From contig CAIIXF020000012.1 of the NCBI GenBank assembly GCA_903813345.2, positions 17,679,520-17,743,519 on the forward strand: a DNA stretch of 64,000 nucleotides. The letters are read 5' to 3'. The stretch is from Owenia fusiformis. Taxonomy: Eukaryota; Annelida; Polychaeta; Sabellida; Oweniidae. Below the pieces are notes generated by a model. It saw only the letters and a program-made list of their open reading frames with translations, ran no database searches and had not been told where the DNA came from. The translations under genes and the position numbers were made by a program. Of the stretch, positions 37,701 through 51,700 are shown one piece after another; the stretch's first letter is position 1, and each line of letters begins with the position of its first letter.

Positions 37701-38485
37701 ACGGCTGCCGTACGACAAAATTGTTACTGGGATTTAGATCGAGAACTCAATCTCGAAAATGTCTAAAGATCGCCAGTATATGTTTCATTCCTAAAGGTTT
37801 GTCTTCATGGAACGGATAATAGGTAAGTTTGAGGAAAGTAACCCAATTGGTTGAAAAAACACAAAACTGATAATTTGCTGTTTAAAATAACCTATCGACC
37901 GATGTGAGTACTAGAACTTAACGATTGTGTCTATATTTTGTTGGTCAATAACGAATCAATTCTAGAAATTGTACGTACGTGCTAAAGTAAAGGACGCAGA
38001 AATCTACCCAGTATTTTTATGTTCGTATCCTCAGTGAAAGCACTTTGTAGGTGCGACCTTGGGTTTTTATGAAATGTGAAAGTGATAGACTACGTTACTC
38101 TATCAGCCTGTTTATAATGAACCTCATGTTTTATTTTGGTCCATACAACTTTTTCGAATTGTCAGTGACAATATTAATGCGCAGCCTATTTATATTAGAT
38201 ATGTTTTGACATAAAAGTAAGACATGGGTTGCTTTGTTGCAAACGCAGAATGACATGTTTAAATACATGATAACCCATCACATCAAAATGTTTACCCGTG
38301 TGTTGTTATTGTTACGAAATGATTATGGGATATCAAAGAGGATACTAATAACCCTAAATTTTGTGAAGAATGATCAGTTTTCAACAAATTATCGTGCTTT
38401 CAAGATTTCGGAAGTTCCAGATCGTGTTCATATGATATGTAAAGATACAAGGCGCGTCCGCCACGGTGCATGATCCTTACGCTGC
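34767..38485. other. No gene seen
   Basis: About 3.7 kb of AT-rich sequence upstream of NOS. No ORF, RNA gene or strong repeat is supported. Distal NOS 5' UTR exons or promoter could lie here, but I cannot recognise them. At 37700 the phrase acggctgccgtacgacaaa matches the GC-rich element end at 25600. Confidence 0.4.
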
Positions 38486-38488
38486 TAC

Positions 38489-39000
38489 ATCACACCGGAA
38501 TAGCCTGACTACGGTAAAGTCAGATACCGTTGTCACAAATGGCGGACATAACCGTCGCTTCAACTGTTTAATCACTTGGTCCTCATTTCATGGGATTTTA
38601 TCGTCGCTAATTCTGTGCATGCATTAAGCTCTTGTGATAATGTATCCTATGAAATACCATTTTCGATCAAATTGGGTCGTGAATCGACACAATAGAGCAT
38701 CTTCGATATTGTCAATGACAACGGAATCTGAATTTGAGTACGGTACATATGGTAATTACTATGTCCGTTGTCCCGTATCTCATTTTGATCGGTTAAATTA
38801 AAGACCTTATTCCGATGGTAGAACATTATTAACTGAACAATGAGTATTAAGACTTTTTAATTGATTGTTGTTCCAGAGGAATTTAGTCTAGGTGCTCTAT
38901 TTAACATACACTTCATGAAAATCTAATTGAAGCGACGGTTATTTCGGCCATTTGTGACAACGGCATCTGACTTTACCTTAGTCAGGCTATTCCGGGGTGT
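38489..39000. mobile_element. 512-bp MITE with about 75-bp inverted ends, upstream of NOS
   Basis: The left end (caccggaatagcctgacta, ggtaaagtcagataccgttg, tcacaaatggcgg, ccgtcgcttcaa) has its reverse complement at 38927-39000. TACA occurs just outside both ends and may be the target-site duplication. There is no coding capacity. Confidence 0.85.
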
Positions 39001-39739
39001 ACATTCAGTCGGTATAGGGTTTCATTACTGAATCCAGATTGGGTTTACATGGTAAAACAGTTACACTGCCACTGGTGATCCACCTGATTACGCTGGTTAC
39101 CGAAACGATTCGCTTTGGTACCAAAATGTCGGAACCTCGAAGGTACGATTTTTCCTTTTTCCTTATTTCACGCGTTGTAGGTTTCAAAATGGAATTTTCA
39201 AATTACCCAACAAGTACAACATGTTGTTGATAGAATCGATTTCTAATGTACTTCTTCACAAAGTTGGACTAGAGTCTCAACAGGGTCTTCTTTCCCCTCT
39301 AATTCTAGACCGTTCCCTTTGCTGTGTTGTCGCTAGTTATTATACCAAGAGATAGTATATGGGGGCAGTGGGAATCTCGTTTAACACTTCTCTAATCATC
39401 TGAAAATTATATCAAAAATAAAATGGTAAAAGCGTTTTTAAAAATGTGTCTAAAATCACTGGAGCGTTTCGAAAATAACAATCACTTATTTAGAACAAGT
39501 GATTTAGTTGGTTTGGAATTTCACTAAATGAGAATTTACGTGTTTCTAATTGTCTTCAAGTTCGCCTAGAAATCTTTGCGTTTCCATTCATAATCCACAA
39601 TTTTATCACAAATTGTCAACTTCATTTTTCGTTTGATATGTATACAATACATATACGTGAAATCACCATCAAAAACATCGACATCATCATGTATATTGCT
39701 GATTGCTGATTTGTAATTGTAAGACATTTATCATTCCAG
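39001..39739. other. Immediate upstream region of the NOS 5' UTR exon
   Basis: The stretch ends in a good 3' splice site (ttatcattccag, AG at 39738-39739), so it is at least partly the intron before the first coding exon. No TATA box or initiator can be assigned. Confidence 0.45.
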
Positions 39740-39797
39740 GTGCTCGTTGATACCTGATCGGAGATTACCGTTTGGTAGGCGTCACCCCTGATATCAA
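39740..39797 (+). other. NOS: NOS 5' UTR part of the first coding exon
   Basis: It lies between the acceptor ttatcattccag and the ATG at 39798. An in-frame TGA at 39789-39791 sits just before the ATG, so coding cannot start further upstream within this exon. At least one more 5' non-coding exon is expected. Confidence 0.65.
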
Positions 39798-42700
39798 ATG
39801 CCTGCCCCCGTACCAAAACACAGAGGCATAGATAGCTGCTTCGGAAGATCAAAAACGATGGATACATTGCCGAACACAATTCGAGTTCGGCTGACAAAAC
39901 GAGCGGACTCTGGACTTGGGTTCATGGTAAAAGAGAACACAGATGGTGGCGGATCAGTGACTATATCGGATCTGATATCGGGCGGAGTTGCTGAAGAGAG
40001 TGGACTCGTTCAAATCGGAGATACAATCGTGCGTATAAACGAAACAGATTTTACTCAATTGAGTTACTCCCAGGGGGTCTCTTTTCTTAAAACAATCACA
40101 CAAGGTATATCTTTGGTTATGCTACTTAGGGGTCCTCCGGGGTGCTCCACTCATTTAGAGACCATTTTCAATACAGAGGGGTCGCCAAGAACTGTCCGGG
40201 TAACCCAGCCATTATGCGGCATAAATGACGAGGTCCGTGTTAGCCCTAGTAAAGTTCAGAAAAGGGTCCCAGCACTTACACCTTCTCCTATAATGTCACC
40301 AGTTCTAGGCCACAGGCGCTTCATTAGCCGTCACAAAAGTGCGCCATCTATACAGTTTGGCGGCGATAACAGCAGCCCCGGGCACAGTCCGACGTTGGGT
40401 AATGTACCAACTAATCCTTTCGCTGAACACAATGGCATCGGAGCCAACCAAGAACACCGTCAAAGGATTTTGAAGGATAATAGAGACGGTTCTCCTAAGA
40501 TAACCCTTACAAGATCAGACACTTTAAGAAGGTCGAGCGTTGACGACGTTGCATTTAGCTGTCACGTTAACGAACCAAATCGTCCGGACTCGCCAAGTCT
40601 GGAAATACATCAGAATAAAGATGAACTAACAATAATAGTCAGAGGTGAATTGAAGATTCAACAACACAATGACAATATGAAACTTGAATCGGGATTAACA
40701 GACAATTGCGATTTAAATGTCAAAGAAAACGGCCACACAACTGTAAACGATGTCAATGGGGATTCAAATTCTAACGGTACGGGAGAAAACAACGACAATT
40801 CAAAACCAGATCACGAGCGTTTGTCTAGAAAGGACAAAGCCGTACGGAGAAACAATACAAGTCCAGGTATATTAAATCACCATTCGAGTATTAAAAGTCC
40901 CGTTCATAGCCGAAAAAGCTCGCCATCTTGCGACAGACGACGTAGGTCTGGTTCGTCACAATGTGCGTCACGCCGGGGCTCCTCTGTGTCACAGACGCCC
41001 GTGCTAAAGAAATACATACGTGTGAAGAACGTCCAGGACGCCAGTATTGGGTTCAACGACACATTGCACCAGAAGTCAACTGAGGTAAGACTAATAGTGA
41101 AATAGTCCTCTTCCAAAGAAATGCTTCTCTTGTCCAATTTTGAAAACTTGTTGTCACTCAGCTTTTCATAACGCTATATTTGTATAAGGTTTAGAGTGTA
41201 AAAGTGAATTTCAATGAAAATTTTGGTGAAGATTAAACATAGTTATGGTCATTGGTTGATGCCACATAAGAGGACTCAAGATCGCAAATTCTTTACCAGA
41301 GGGCCGATATTTCTTGAGTGTGACACATTTATAGCTTATGGTCATGCGCAATAAATGTCATTTCACGATCATGATCACCTGAAAGACCCCTCAACTACAA
41401 TTCTTGAGTAACAATCACTCAATTTTAAAACCTTCTCAGGATTTCTATCCGAATTGTTGTCGTAAATTAAAGTTGTCGCCCAGAAAGATCACGTTATCAC
41501 AATCAGATTACGTCGCCCTTAATAAATCAGAAAAAGCATTACGGTCTCAAGTAGGCCTATGTGTCTTTTAGAGCCATCCACCGCAAGAGCTCTCAAACGA
41601 GAAACCAGAAACTCTTTGTTGAAAATACGATGTTTTAAGATACTTCCGACAGGCAGAATCTTCCTTGATTAACAGAGCAAATAAATATTAATGAAAGCAC
41701 GGGAGTAGATATCCAGAGGCTAAATGTAATTTGTGTAAATCTGTTTTCACCTGAAGTGTGAATCGTAGAGATCAATTATGGAGATTGTTATTGCACTGAT
41801 TAAGAGCAACGAATATTTATTTCACTATTAATCTAGAATAGTGCATTCCCCTTGGCATCGTCATTGCATTTTGTAAAACCCTGGGATGTAAAGATCACTT
41901 TTAGGGATTCTGTGTCGTTTTATATGTTGGTATATCGAGACACAAGGAAATGGACGACGAACATAGAAATCGCTATAAATGCTACACACTTTTCCAAAAT
42001 ACTATGAGTTCAACCTCACACCTTGTTTTGACTTCTCCCAAACATCTCTGTTAAAACTTAAATTAAAAGGACTGAAATCTTTATATTTTGTTCATCGACT
42101 TCTTCGCGGACGTCAACACAATATTTCGGGACATTTAAAACTCCCCCATTGTCCGACACTTAAAATCAAAAGTAAACCAATAATTGAAGGGTACAAATAA
42201 TGGTTTAATAATCCCAACAATTTAAAAACCCTCTGACATTACACACCACCTAATTTTCCAGTACCGACATCAAAAGGAACAAAAAGTCCTAAGAGACAAC
42301 ATAAAATGAATTAACAAGTACCTTTCCAAAGAAAAGAAAGTCCATAATGGTTTAGGAAACGTTAAGCTTAGACGCGATTCTTGTCAACAGGGAGATCAAG
42401 CTTGTCACATTTTATAAAGTCAAACACGAGAACATAATGTGCCGAGAGAGCCATCACTCCTCAGATTTAGACGATCGAAGCTGATGGAATAAAGTGATGC
42501 GATTACATGATGATTACTCATCGACAAAGCAGTGGCTTAAAAGAAGTAAAGTGTGCATTTTCGAAAATCTTTTGGACGATAAAATAATCAGATTTGACAG
42601 TCTCGCATTTTATAGCACATCGCACGTCAGCCGACAGAATAAGTAAATATATCTATCTATGTATAGTCATCATTTCAGTTTTTAGCTCACTTGATTCAGC

Positions 42701-45700
42701 TATTGCAATCACTCACTTGTCCGTCTGTCTGTTAGTCTGTCTGTCTGCCCGTCTGTCTGCCCGTCTGTCGGACAGTTTTAAAACCTTTGTCAACAGGATT
42801 CCCATTTCAAATTATTTTTGTTCAACATCAGTATAGAACCCCCCCCCCCCCCCCCCCTATGACTCCTGGTTCAAAAGCTCGCCTATTTTTAAATGGCCGC
42901 CATTTTTGTCTAGCGAAATTCACTTGTTTCCCATTTCCTAGCTTTACAAATAATTTCAGGTGCCCTGCATTGTAAAAATCCATGTCACTGTAAAGAGTAG
43001 TTGTATGAAATAATTTTGTTACAAAATTTTTTTTTTAAATCGGCAAAAATTACATCCATTTTTTTAATTTTCTGCCATCTCAGCCATCATTCACTTTTGA
43101 GCAACACCATGTGAGCCCAGTACCCACGGTACTATTTTTTAATGTTATAATCATTAAAGTTGGTCTACACATTCTTTGTAATTTAATGTATATGTATCCC
43201 TTTATATAAAGGAATGTATAGTATACATAAAAGCCTGTTAGCGCTTCAATGCTGGGGATAAACTATTTAAAGTAACTGTTGTCAGTTCTTCGCGGATCGA
43301 AGCTCACTATGTCCTTATTTAAACCATCCGCTTAGTATCGAATAAAGCCTTCGATCCTCACATCCGACGAGACAGTTTTGCAACAGATGTTGGAGGTTAA
43401 GAATACGTTGCCAACATCGTGTCCCAGAGACTCTTTCGGTTTTACTTAATTTCATCGATGATAATGGAAGTAAAGTTGCACCATTCAGTAATTGTCCAAA
43501 TACCAATTTCAAGTGCTGTTCTCCAGGAGGACATTCTAAGCATTATATTTGTACTGGGAAAAGGATTGGAAAGGTTGGTCTAAGATGGGTTGGGTATTGG
43601 TTTGGAAATCAAGATGGACCTCATTTTCCTCACAAAGTAGTAAACAATATTATTGCATTTTCCATGTCTGAATTTTAGTAATGTAAATATTTATGAGAAA
43701 TTTTACGGTTCATCCCGAGTCATTTTGTGTTTTCCAAACACTTTCTATGTAAACTTCTTAACTTGGTCTAGCTACAGTCGACAAGGTGTCGTAACCCCAA
43801 ATGTGTTATAGTTTCGATAAAAATAAACCAAGAATATATTGCTCAGTTAATGACATAGTTCAAGGGTATCATCAATGGCTCCCACTCATCAATAATGCAC
43901 TGTAATAATTTATTCTGTTTATTGCATGTTTCTAAAAGCAGGGAATTGTTGCACAGATTTAGGATCCGATGACACTTTATTTGCGTTATACACCACAACG
44001 CCAATATCCAGTTAGTGGTGTGCAAACAATAGAAATGTTTAATTATGACATTCAAGTTCGATAAAGAGCAAATTCAACTGACAAGCTCATACCTGGAAAT
44101 ACAGGGCGCTTCACATGGATGCTTTCCCTCTAAAATCCTACATGTAGCAGTTTTAACAACGAACGAAATGATTTATAACACGATAGGGTCATTCAGATTT
44201 ATCGGAGCCACACTTTACCTAACGCTTGAGAGATAGTAGAAGCCGTGGATCCCACAATGTTATAGGGTGTGACATTAATGCTACATGTATATAGTACGTT
44301 TAGAAGGGGTACATAATATGAAACACCCTGTAGTTGTGATGTGTAAAATATTACTCGATAACGTTTATATTCCCCGTTATATTCATCCCATTGATCATCA
44401 TTTATGTTATTTTAGATTTAGATATGATACGAGTATCAGTCAATATTCGTTTAGAATTCTTTACTGAGTTGGCATTGAGAGCTGAAATCTCATTTACCGT
44501 TAACCGAATTTGCAATATCCCATTACAAAGTTCTTAGAAGTCTGGAACCACATTAGATAAGCCATTAGAACCCTTCTGCTTATTATTAATTACATCTATG
44601 AATTGGAATAGTAAATGACTAAATGTAATTATCAACTCCGCTTTTCTTCTGTCACTGAATTAGATATGGAACGGTTGCCAAGTTGAGGCAGGAGATAAAA
44701 TCTGTTTATGTATTTATGGATGTTACCAAGAAACGTGTTAAGAGTTTTTACGGATGGATAAATAAACTAATGAATCATTTAATCGAAGTTAAGTAAGAAG
44801 TACACATTCAGTATATAAAACATAATTTACATTCAGTTCTACGAAATAATACATTTGTTTTATTTTGTTTCGACCCAGGCGTTTAGATCTGTTGTCTGCC
44901 TCTTTGAACTGCCCTCTCTTATATAATATCTTTAATATTTTTTTAGTTATCTGAACATTTTAATTGTCTCACTGAAATGAATTGACACGACTTGTCGTAT
45001 TACAGAATGAGTACTATGCTACTTCTGGGGTTTTATGTAGTTGCAGACTAGACACACAGCATATACATACTTTTTTAAATAAATTTTCGTAGACTTCTCA
45101 GACAATACGTCTCGATAACGCCTTTGCAATCAATTATATTTCAATAACAATATTTTTTCATTTCGGAAATTGATCCTCAACAGTCATGATACAATAAATG
45201 AAAATTTCTGATGAAATAACAGATACGTTGTATTGCAAAGCGTTACATTTGTAATCTACAAATATCGATTGCCAAATATTTGAAATAATATAATCTGTAA
45301 AAAGTGCCACAGCTGCACTATATGTGAGGGGTCTGTGATCGGAAGATTATGTTTTAAAAGGATATAATCATTCTTCTAAAGTACGTTTTATAATACATGA
45401 GCTTTTCCAACTTCATGTAAAGCTAGCCATGCACCAATGGGACATGATGGGACCGTGATCAAGGGAGTTATTCGGAGTAAAATACTTTCATGGGACATGA
45501 AAGGACACGTTCGGACATTCCCATGGGACATCAAGGGATATTGTCCCACGTTGTCCTTTTTGTCCCAAGTTGTCCCCAAGACATTGTCCGACGTTATCCG
45601 ATTTTGTCCCAAGAAAATAATGAACATGTTGATTCTTTTCTTGGAACATTACCGGACACATGAGGCGCATTTCATCACGTAATGATCATATTTTTGGAAA

Positions 45701-48700
45701 AAATGGCGCAATATCCCAGACAACATCGGACAAAATAGGACAAACTTAGGACATTGTTTAATTATGTCTCATGATGTCCGGGGGGGGCAAGAGAGGACAA
45801 GTTGGGACAAATCGGACAAAGGCTTAGGGATGGACAAAGTCGGATATTGTCCCATTAGTGTACGGCTAGCTTTAGTGTAACGTTCAAGGTAGAAACGCAT
45901 GGCAGTTTTTATATATCATTTATTTATTTACCAATAATTGATGAAATAAATAATATTTTCCATATATTCATTGAGATATTTGCATCACCTTAGAGAACAA
46001 GACATTGATCAAAATAAAAATATTTCTATTCAATGTTAATGTGACATCTTCCTATCTTTTAAAGTTTGTAAAGTGCGGAACTTTCTAAGTAAATATTGTA
46101 TTTGAAGTCACCAACACTTTTTCTAAAATTGAATAAATAAAGTAAGACTAAAACGCATCATTGATTTACAGTAATGTAACTTAAGTACCATTATTGTTGA
46201 TGAAAGGAAACGACTGCCCGAGAGTAAGCAACGTATTGACGCATCACCGACAAAATGTATCTATATGTTTAACCCTCTAACTCTTGAGCATTGATTTCAA
46301 ACTTCAATATCTTGGTATTCACTCGTTTAACCCTACATTGCCACGGTGCAATAACTATGAATATCATTTGTATAATACATTCTAAACTCAGATAGCATGC
46401 AACAGTCTAAATTCCAAAATATGGCAACACAAAAGCCCATAATCATGAAACATGTAAACTCGTTAAAGGTTTAATGTTAGTATAATCGAATAAATTGTGG
46501 TTTAATTAGAGTCGCGTCTTGTTAAGTTTACTTATTGGTGGCATTTCGCAATGATAATAGGGTTATCTATTTCTTCTTGTACCATTCTATAAATCCATTT
46601 GACTTTTAACACGTGTAATCGAATTTCATCTTGGCTTCTCTGACGTATTGAAATAACAACACACAAATGTTGGACTGATTCTATAGTCAAATATGCTCAG
46701 CGTTGCTCATATACACATGTGGAATCTTGGCAAGTTCATCAAAAGAATGTGCTTCTTAAAGAGGGACACTGGGTATAAATAGGAGGCACACTAATGGAAC
46801 AGCCAAAATAACTGGATTTTTGATATTTTTTTAGATATTGCTTCAGATTTTGTTATGCGTATCTTTCAATATTTTGATGTTCATATTCTGAAGTTAGATT
46901 TTCACATCATCCTTTTGTTGGGTTGTGATAAGACATTTAAAAACAGATTAACTGAAATAACATTTTTCAAATTTCAAAGTCCTCAAGCTTAGCCGATCAA
47001 AATCGAGTATTAAGCAATGCTGTTAATTATAACTCACTAATCCTGACTTACTGTACCATGTTAAGGTGTGGATGTAACCTGATATTTTAATAGGAGTTGC
47101 TAGAAACTTTAAAACCGGCCTTTTATAAAATTTCCATACTGAATTTTCCGTTCAGAAAGCTATCCTCCAATAATATCTTTTAGAATTTAAGAGCCTCATC
47201 TTCAATTTCCAGGTAAGATTCGTATTGGAAATATTCCATTATATAAATAGCAATATATGAATATTCTTTTAGCCTACGTTATGCAGCCGGGAGCGTTGCT
47301 TGGGTTCTACTATGATGACCAAGAAGGCATCGGGAACACCTCGACCAAAAGAAGATTTGCTTACACAGGCTAAAGATTTCCTCGAGCAGTTTTACATCTC
47401 GATGAAACGGTAATTACCAAAACCAACCAAATGTGCATATGCTTATGTATACAAGTAAAAGTACCATTTTGGAATCTATCGGCATCTAACATGTGTTGTT
47501 TCCCTGGGTATATGGTAATGCCTGGGTCACATTTGCACCGATCCATCGGCCGGCGTCCTGCCGAATGAGTGTTTTGTTCAATATTGTAATCAATTTTGTA
47601 CAAAATACTCAATCGGCCGGGCGCCGTAGTGATAATCGGAACAAATGTGACCAAGGCATAAGTCAATGTTTTCCATAGCGATAGCTAGGTCAATGGACTG
47701 TGACAGTGTATGTAACGATACTCTCCTGCGGCCAATCTGATCAGTTTCTTTTTCGCTCCCAGTTGACTTGAAATACGTATCCGAATTATTTAGAGCATTG
47801 GTTTATCGTTGCCAGACTTCTTAATGATTTTGTAAAATCACACCCCTTCATAAAACATCAATTTGACTCAACCTACCTATTGTCACCTCAATTGTTTGGA
47901 ACAATCATTAACAGACAACCATAAGTATTTTCTTTTCTACTCCATTCTACGTTGATTCTCGTATTGGTTTGTCTGTTTGATGTATATTGTGTATTTGTAT
48001 TCAAGATATTGATGAGTGAATCATTACCAATAAAGTGCTTTTTACATTAGGGACGAATCTGTTTACAATGTTTTTATAATTGTGAACTGAAAGTATTGGA
48101 AAATTATATAAAAAGGACAAAGTAATGCAATTATATAACATAAGGTGTAGTATCAAATGATTCCAGTTAAATAATCATTTATTTCTAATACAATTTACAA
48201 TGTAATCATGTTTAAATACATTACTTAATAATGTATCTCAACTTTTGCATTTTCCAAAATTGGATCCAACATTGAATAGAAAGGAACCAACTAAATGCCT
48301 CGTAGAAAAAAATATATTGACAACTCGTGTTTTTCAAGTACTTAATCATTGATGAATTCCCTTTAGAAAGAAACACTTTGTCTCTGCTGCACTAATATTT
48401 CCAGTTCAGTAAGTGCTTTCTTGTAATACACTCTCCATTGCCCATTATCATTAAGAGAGTAAACAAAGGATGCATGAATCTGGAGAGTATATTGCAGAGA
48501 TTTTTATATAGTATAGTATTGTACCGTACAAAAGCAAAATTTCATCAACTAAATACTGATGTTACAGGTTTATCTGTTTATTTATAAATAAATGCATATA
48601 CAAAGTGTTTCTTCCTAAAGGGAATTCATCAATGATGAAGTACTTGAAAACACGAGTTGTAGATATCCACTTGAATATATTGAATAGAATACCAGTAGAT

Positions 48701-51700
48701 ATTTCTTTATTATAAGTTAATGTTCATTTTGACAAGATATGTGGATAATACATGTATCTTTTTGTAACTATCGCTGAAAATCCTCGATCCGGATTCAAAT
48801 TGTATCTGTCAATGTAAATATTGACTGACTGTAAATGTTTTTTTGCAATGTTTAACCGATTGTAATTGTTCCATCGCTGAAAACCCTCGATCCGGATTCA
48901 AATGTTTTAATCAAATTGTACATGTCAATGTAAATATTGACGTGCTTATCGGATTTCAATTTATATTATTGAGTTGCTTTAATCCGGTGCTCTTGACCAG
49001 AATTTGGAAATTGTAAGCACTTTCGATTAGGCAGTAACAGAGTAATGGCTAATGGTATTACTCGATGACCCATTGTAAGAGCTTTATTGGTTACATGTAT
49101 GAATTGCTCCACTCATCATCACTGGACGAAGTCAGTCTTAATCCATCTAGAGTTTTGAGATGTCTACAAATAGATATAAAAGTGAAAATCAATGTTGAAA
49201 TTAATCCACATTTTTTTAATCCACATTTTTTCACTGTCGAGATTGTCATACAAAAATTCTACCAACTCCAATGCTGTAAATATGTTATCAACGATATTGA
49301 AATAGTTACAAAAATTCCATTTGGTCTATTTCTAATTTTTGGAAACGACCATACCATTGTATTGCGGATGATAAGAAGATGAACGGTTAATTGGTGAAGG
49401 GACACATAATGCTTACACTGGTACATTTTAGATGTTTTATTATGTTCATAGATCTGGTACCCCAGCACACCAGAAACGTCTAGATGAAGTTGTGGAGTCC
49501 ATTGAGAAAAGAGGAACTTATGACCTTACTTCCAGTGAACTTACTTTTGGTGCTAAAACCGCATGGAGAAATGCACCACGATGTATTGGTAGAATACAAT
49601 GGTCAAAATTACAAGTAAGTAGAACATAAAGGGTTTTGAGTAATGGATTTTAGTGCACCACATAACTTCCATGTAGGTGATGTTACATGTAGAACATACA
49701 CCACCCGGGGATACACCGGTACCATCGGTATTAAATATAAAGAAATTGGTAAATATAGATATGATTACAGACATGCATCTATCGTATATGTTAATCTCTG
49801 TCCATAGGTGTTTGACGCCAGACACATAAACACTGCAAGAGGAATGTTTGAGGCAATCTGCAACCACATCAAGTATGGCACCAATAAGGGTAATATTCGC
49901 TCGGCCATCACCATCTTTCCACAAAGGACAGACGGAAAACATGATTTCAAAGTTTGGAATCCCCAGTTTATTCAATATGCTGGTTATAAGCAACCCAATG
50001 GCGGTGTTATAGGAGACCCAGCAAATGTGGAAATTACAGAGGTACAAAAGTTCATGATCATTGTCATAACTTATGCATGTATATGACAGATAGATTCTGA
50101 AAACATTCTATACAGAAAATGCAGCTAATCTAATAATATTGAATACTATATGTAGTAAATTGAGGTTTAATTGATTGATAATAGAACAAATAAAACAAAT
50201 ATTGTACATTACATGAATAATAACACAGGTGTGTATCAAGCTTGGTTGGAAGCCAGGAAATGGGATGTTTGATGTGCTTCCTCTTGTTCTCTCTGCAAAT
50301 GGCCAAGATCCAGAAATGTTCGACATTCCAAAGGATCTTGTTTTTGAGGTTCACTTTGAACACCCAAGGTAAGCTTCACTTTGTTTCATTTGCACCACAA
50401 ATGTTACGTAACTTAGTAATGGCTGTGCAGTTGATATGACCTTTTCTGAACAGCAGAAACAAATATTTAATAAATACCATAATTATCCGAGGTGGGTGAA
50501 GGAATAAATGTTTGCGTGGAAGTAAATTGTGTTTCCAGGCGGGAACACTCGATTTCATTTGTTCATTGAATTGTCAACTCAACCTAACTGAATGTGCAAT
50601 ATTAGTACAATAATGTCATTTCGAAGGGCAATATTTCACTATATTGCCACTACCACTAAGACGTCACATATTGCTCAGGTCGATATAGTAAAATGAATGC
50701 CTTCTAAACTAGCACTAGAACCCCTAGAACTGGCCCGGCAAGGTGGTAATAATATGTTTTATAGACTTTCTGTAATCTATAACAGATGCTGAAAGTCGAT
50801 ATAATCCTCATAAGATCTTACAGAAAGAATGGCCTAATCTTCCATGTCAAGTTACGAGAACAAGATGTCGACCAAAAGTGACTTTACATGTAGATATATA
50901 TAGACGTTAAAATAGATATTTCCGTAGTGCTTTGCATCCCATTCAGATGTGAACTCTCCAATCTACATTTAGATCTCTTTACATACTTTTAGATTCGATT
51001 GGTTTGAGAGTTTAGGGCTGAGATGGTATGCCTTACCTGCAGTATCGGGGATGTTGTTTGATTGTGGAGGTCTCGAGTTTCCAGCAGCTCCCTTCAATGG
51101 ATGGTACATGGGAACTGAGATTGGTGCTAGGGATTTATGTGACCCATCCCGGTACAACATCCTTGAGGTAATGCATTATACTACACCACTGGACTCTGGA
51201 CATATATATTAATAATTTTATTTGTTTCAACTGTTGACTTTTGAATGCTTCATATTTTTGATCTTTGTTCTCATGTTATCCGTCGTTTTTCTTGAGCATG
51301 CTGTTCACTGTACGTACATGTAGGTATGCACGAGGTCTATACGTAAATCAAATCTTTACAATACTATCGAAAACAAACATTCCGATGCCTCGATATATTT
51401 TTTATTGAAATAGGTTACGATTTCTGTATTGAAAATTTAAATATTTTGTAGCGAGTTGCTACGCTGATGGGTTTGGACACCAAAAAGTCATCATCTTTAT
51501 GGAGAGACAGTGCTCTCGTGGAGGTCAACATAGCTGTGTTACATAGTTTTCAGGTAAAAGCTTTTGTGGTTTTGAGGTATATAGTACACATCTTTATGGA
51601 GAGACAGTGCTCTCGTGGAGGTCAACATAGCTGTGTTACATAGTTTTCAGGTAAAAGCTTTTGTGGTTTTGGGGTATATAGTACACATCTTTATGGAGAG

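Larger units (their letters stand above)
41085..47272 (+). other. NOS: NOS intron 1 (6.2 kb)
   Basis: It contains an orphan open frame (43346-43675), a GTCTGTCTGCCC microsatellite with an 18-C run (42720-42857) and a GGGACA-rich MITE (about 45419-45871). Otherwise it is AT-rich sequence with nothing recognised. Confidence 0.8.

Noticed and set aside
45388-45682. ORFs on both strands over the GGGACA-rich region
   Set aside because: They follow the repeated words of a MITE.
49553-50047. 164-codon ORF antisense to NOS exons 3 and 4
   Set aside because: It overlaps strongly conserved NOS exons on the other strand and has no recognisable domain. It is a by-product of exon composition.
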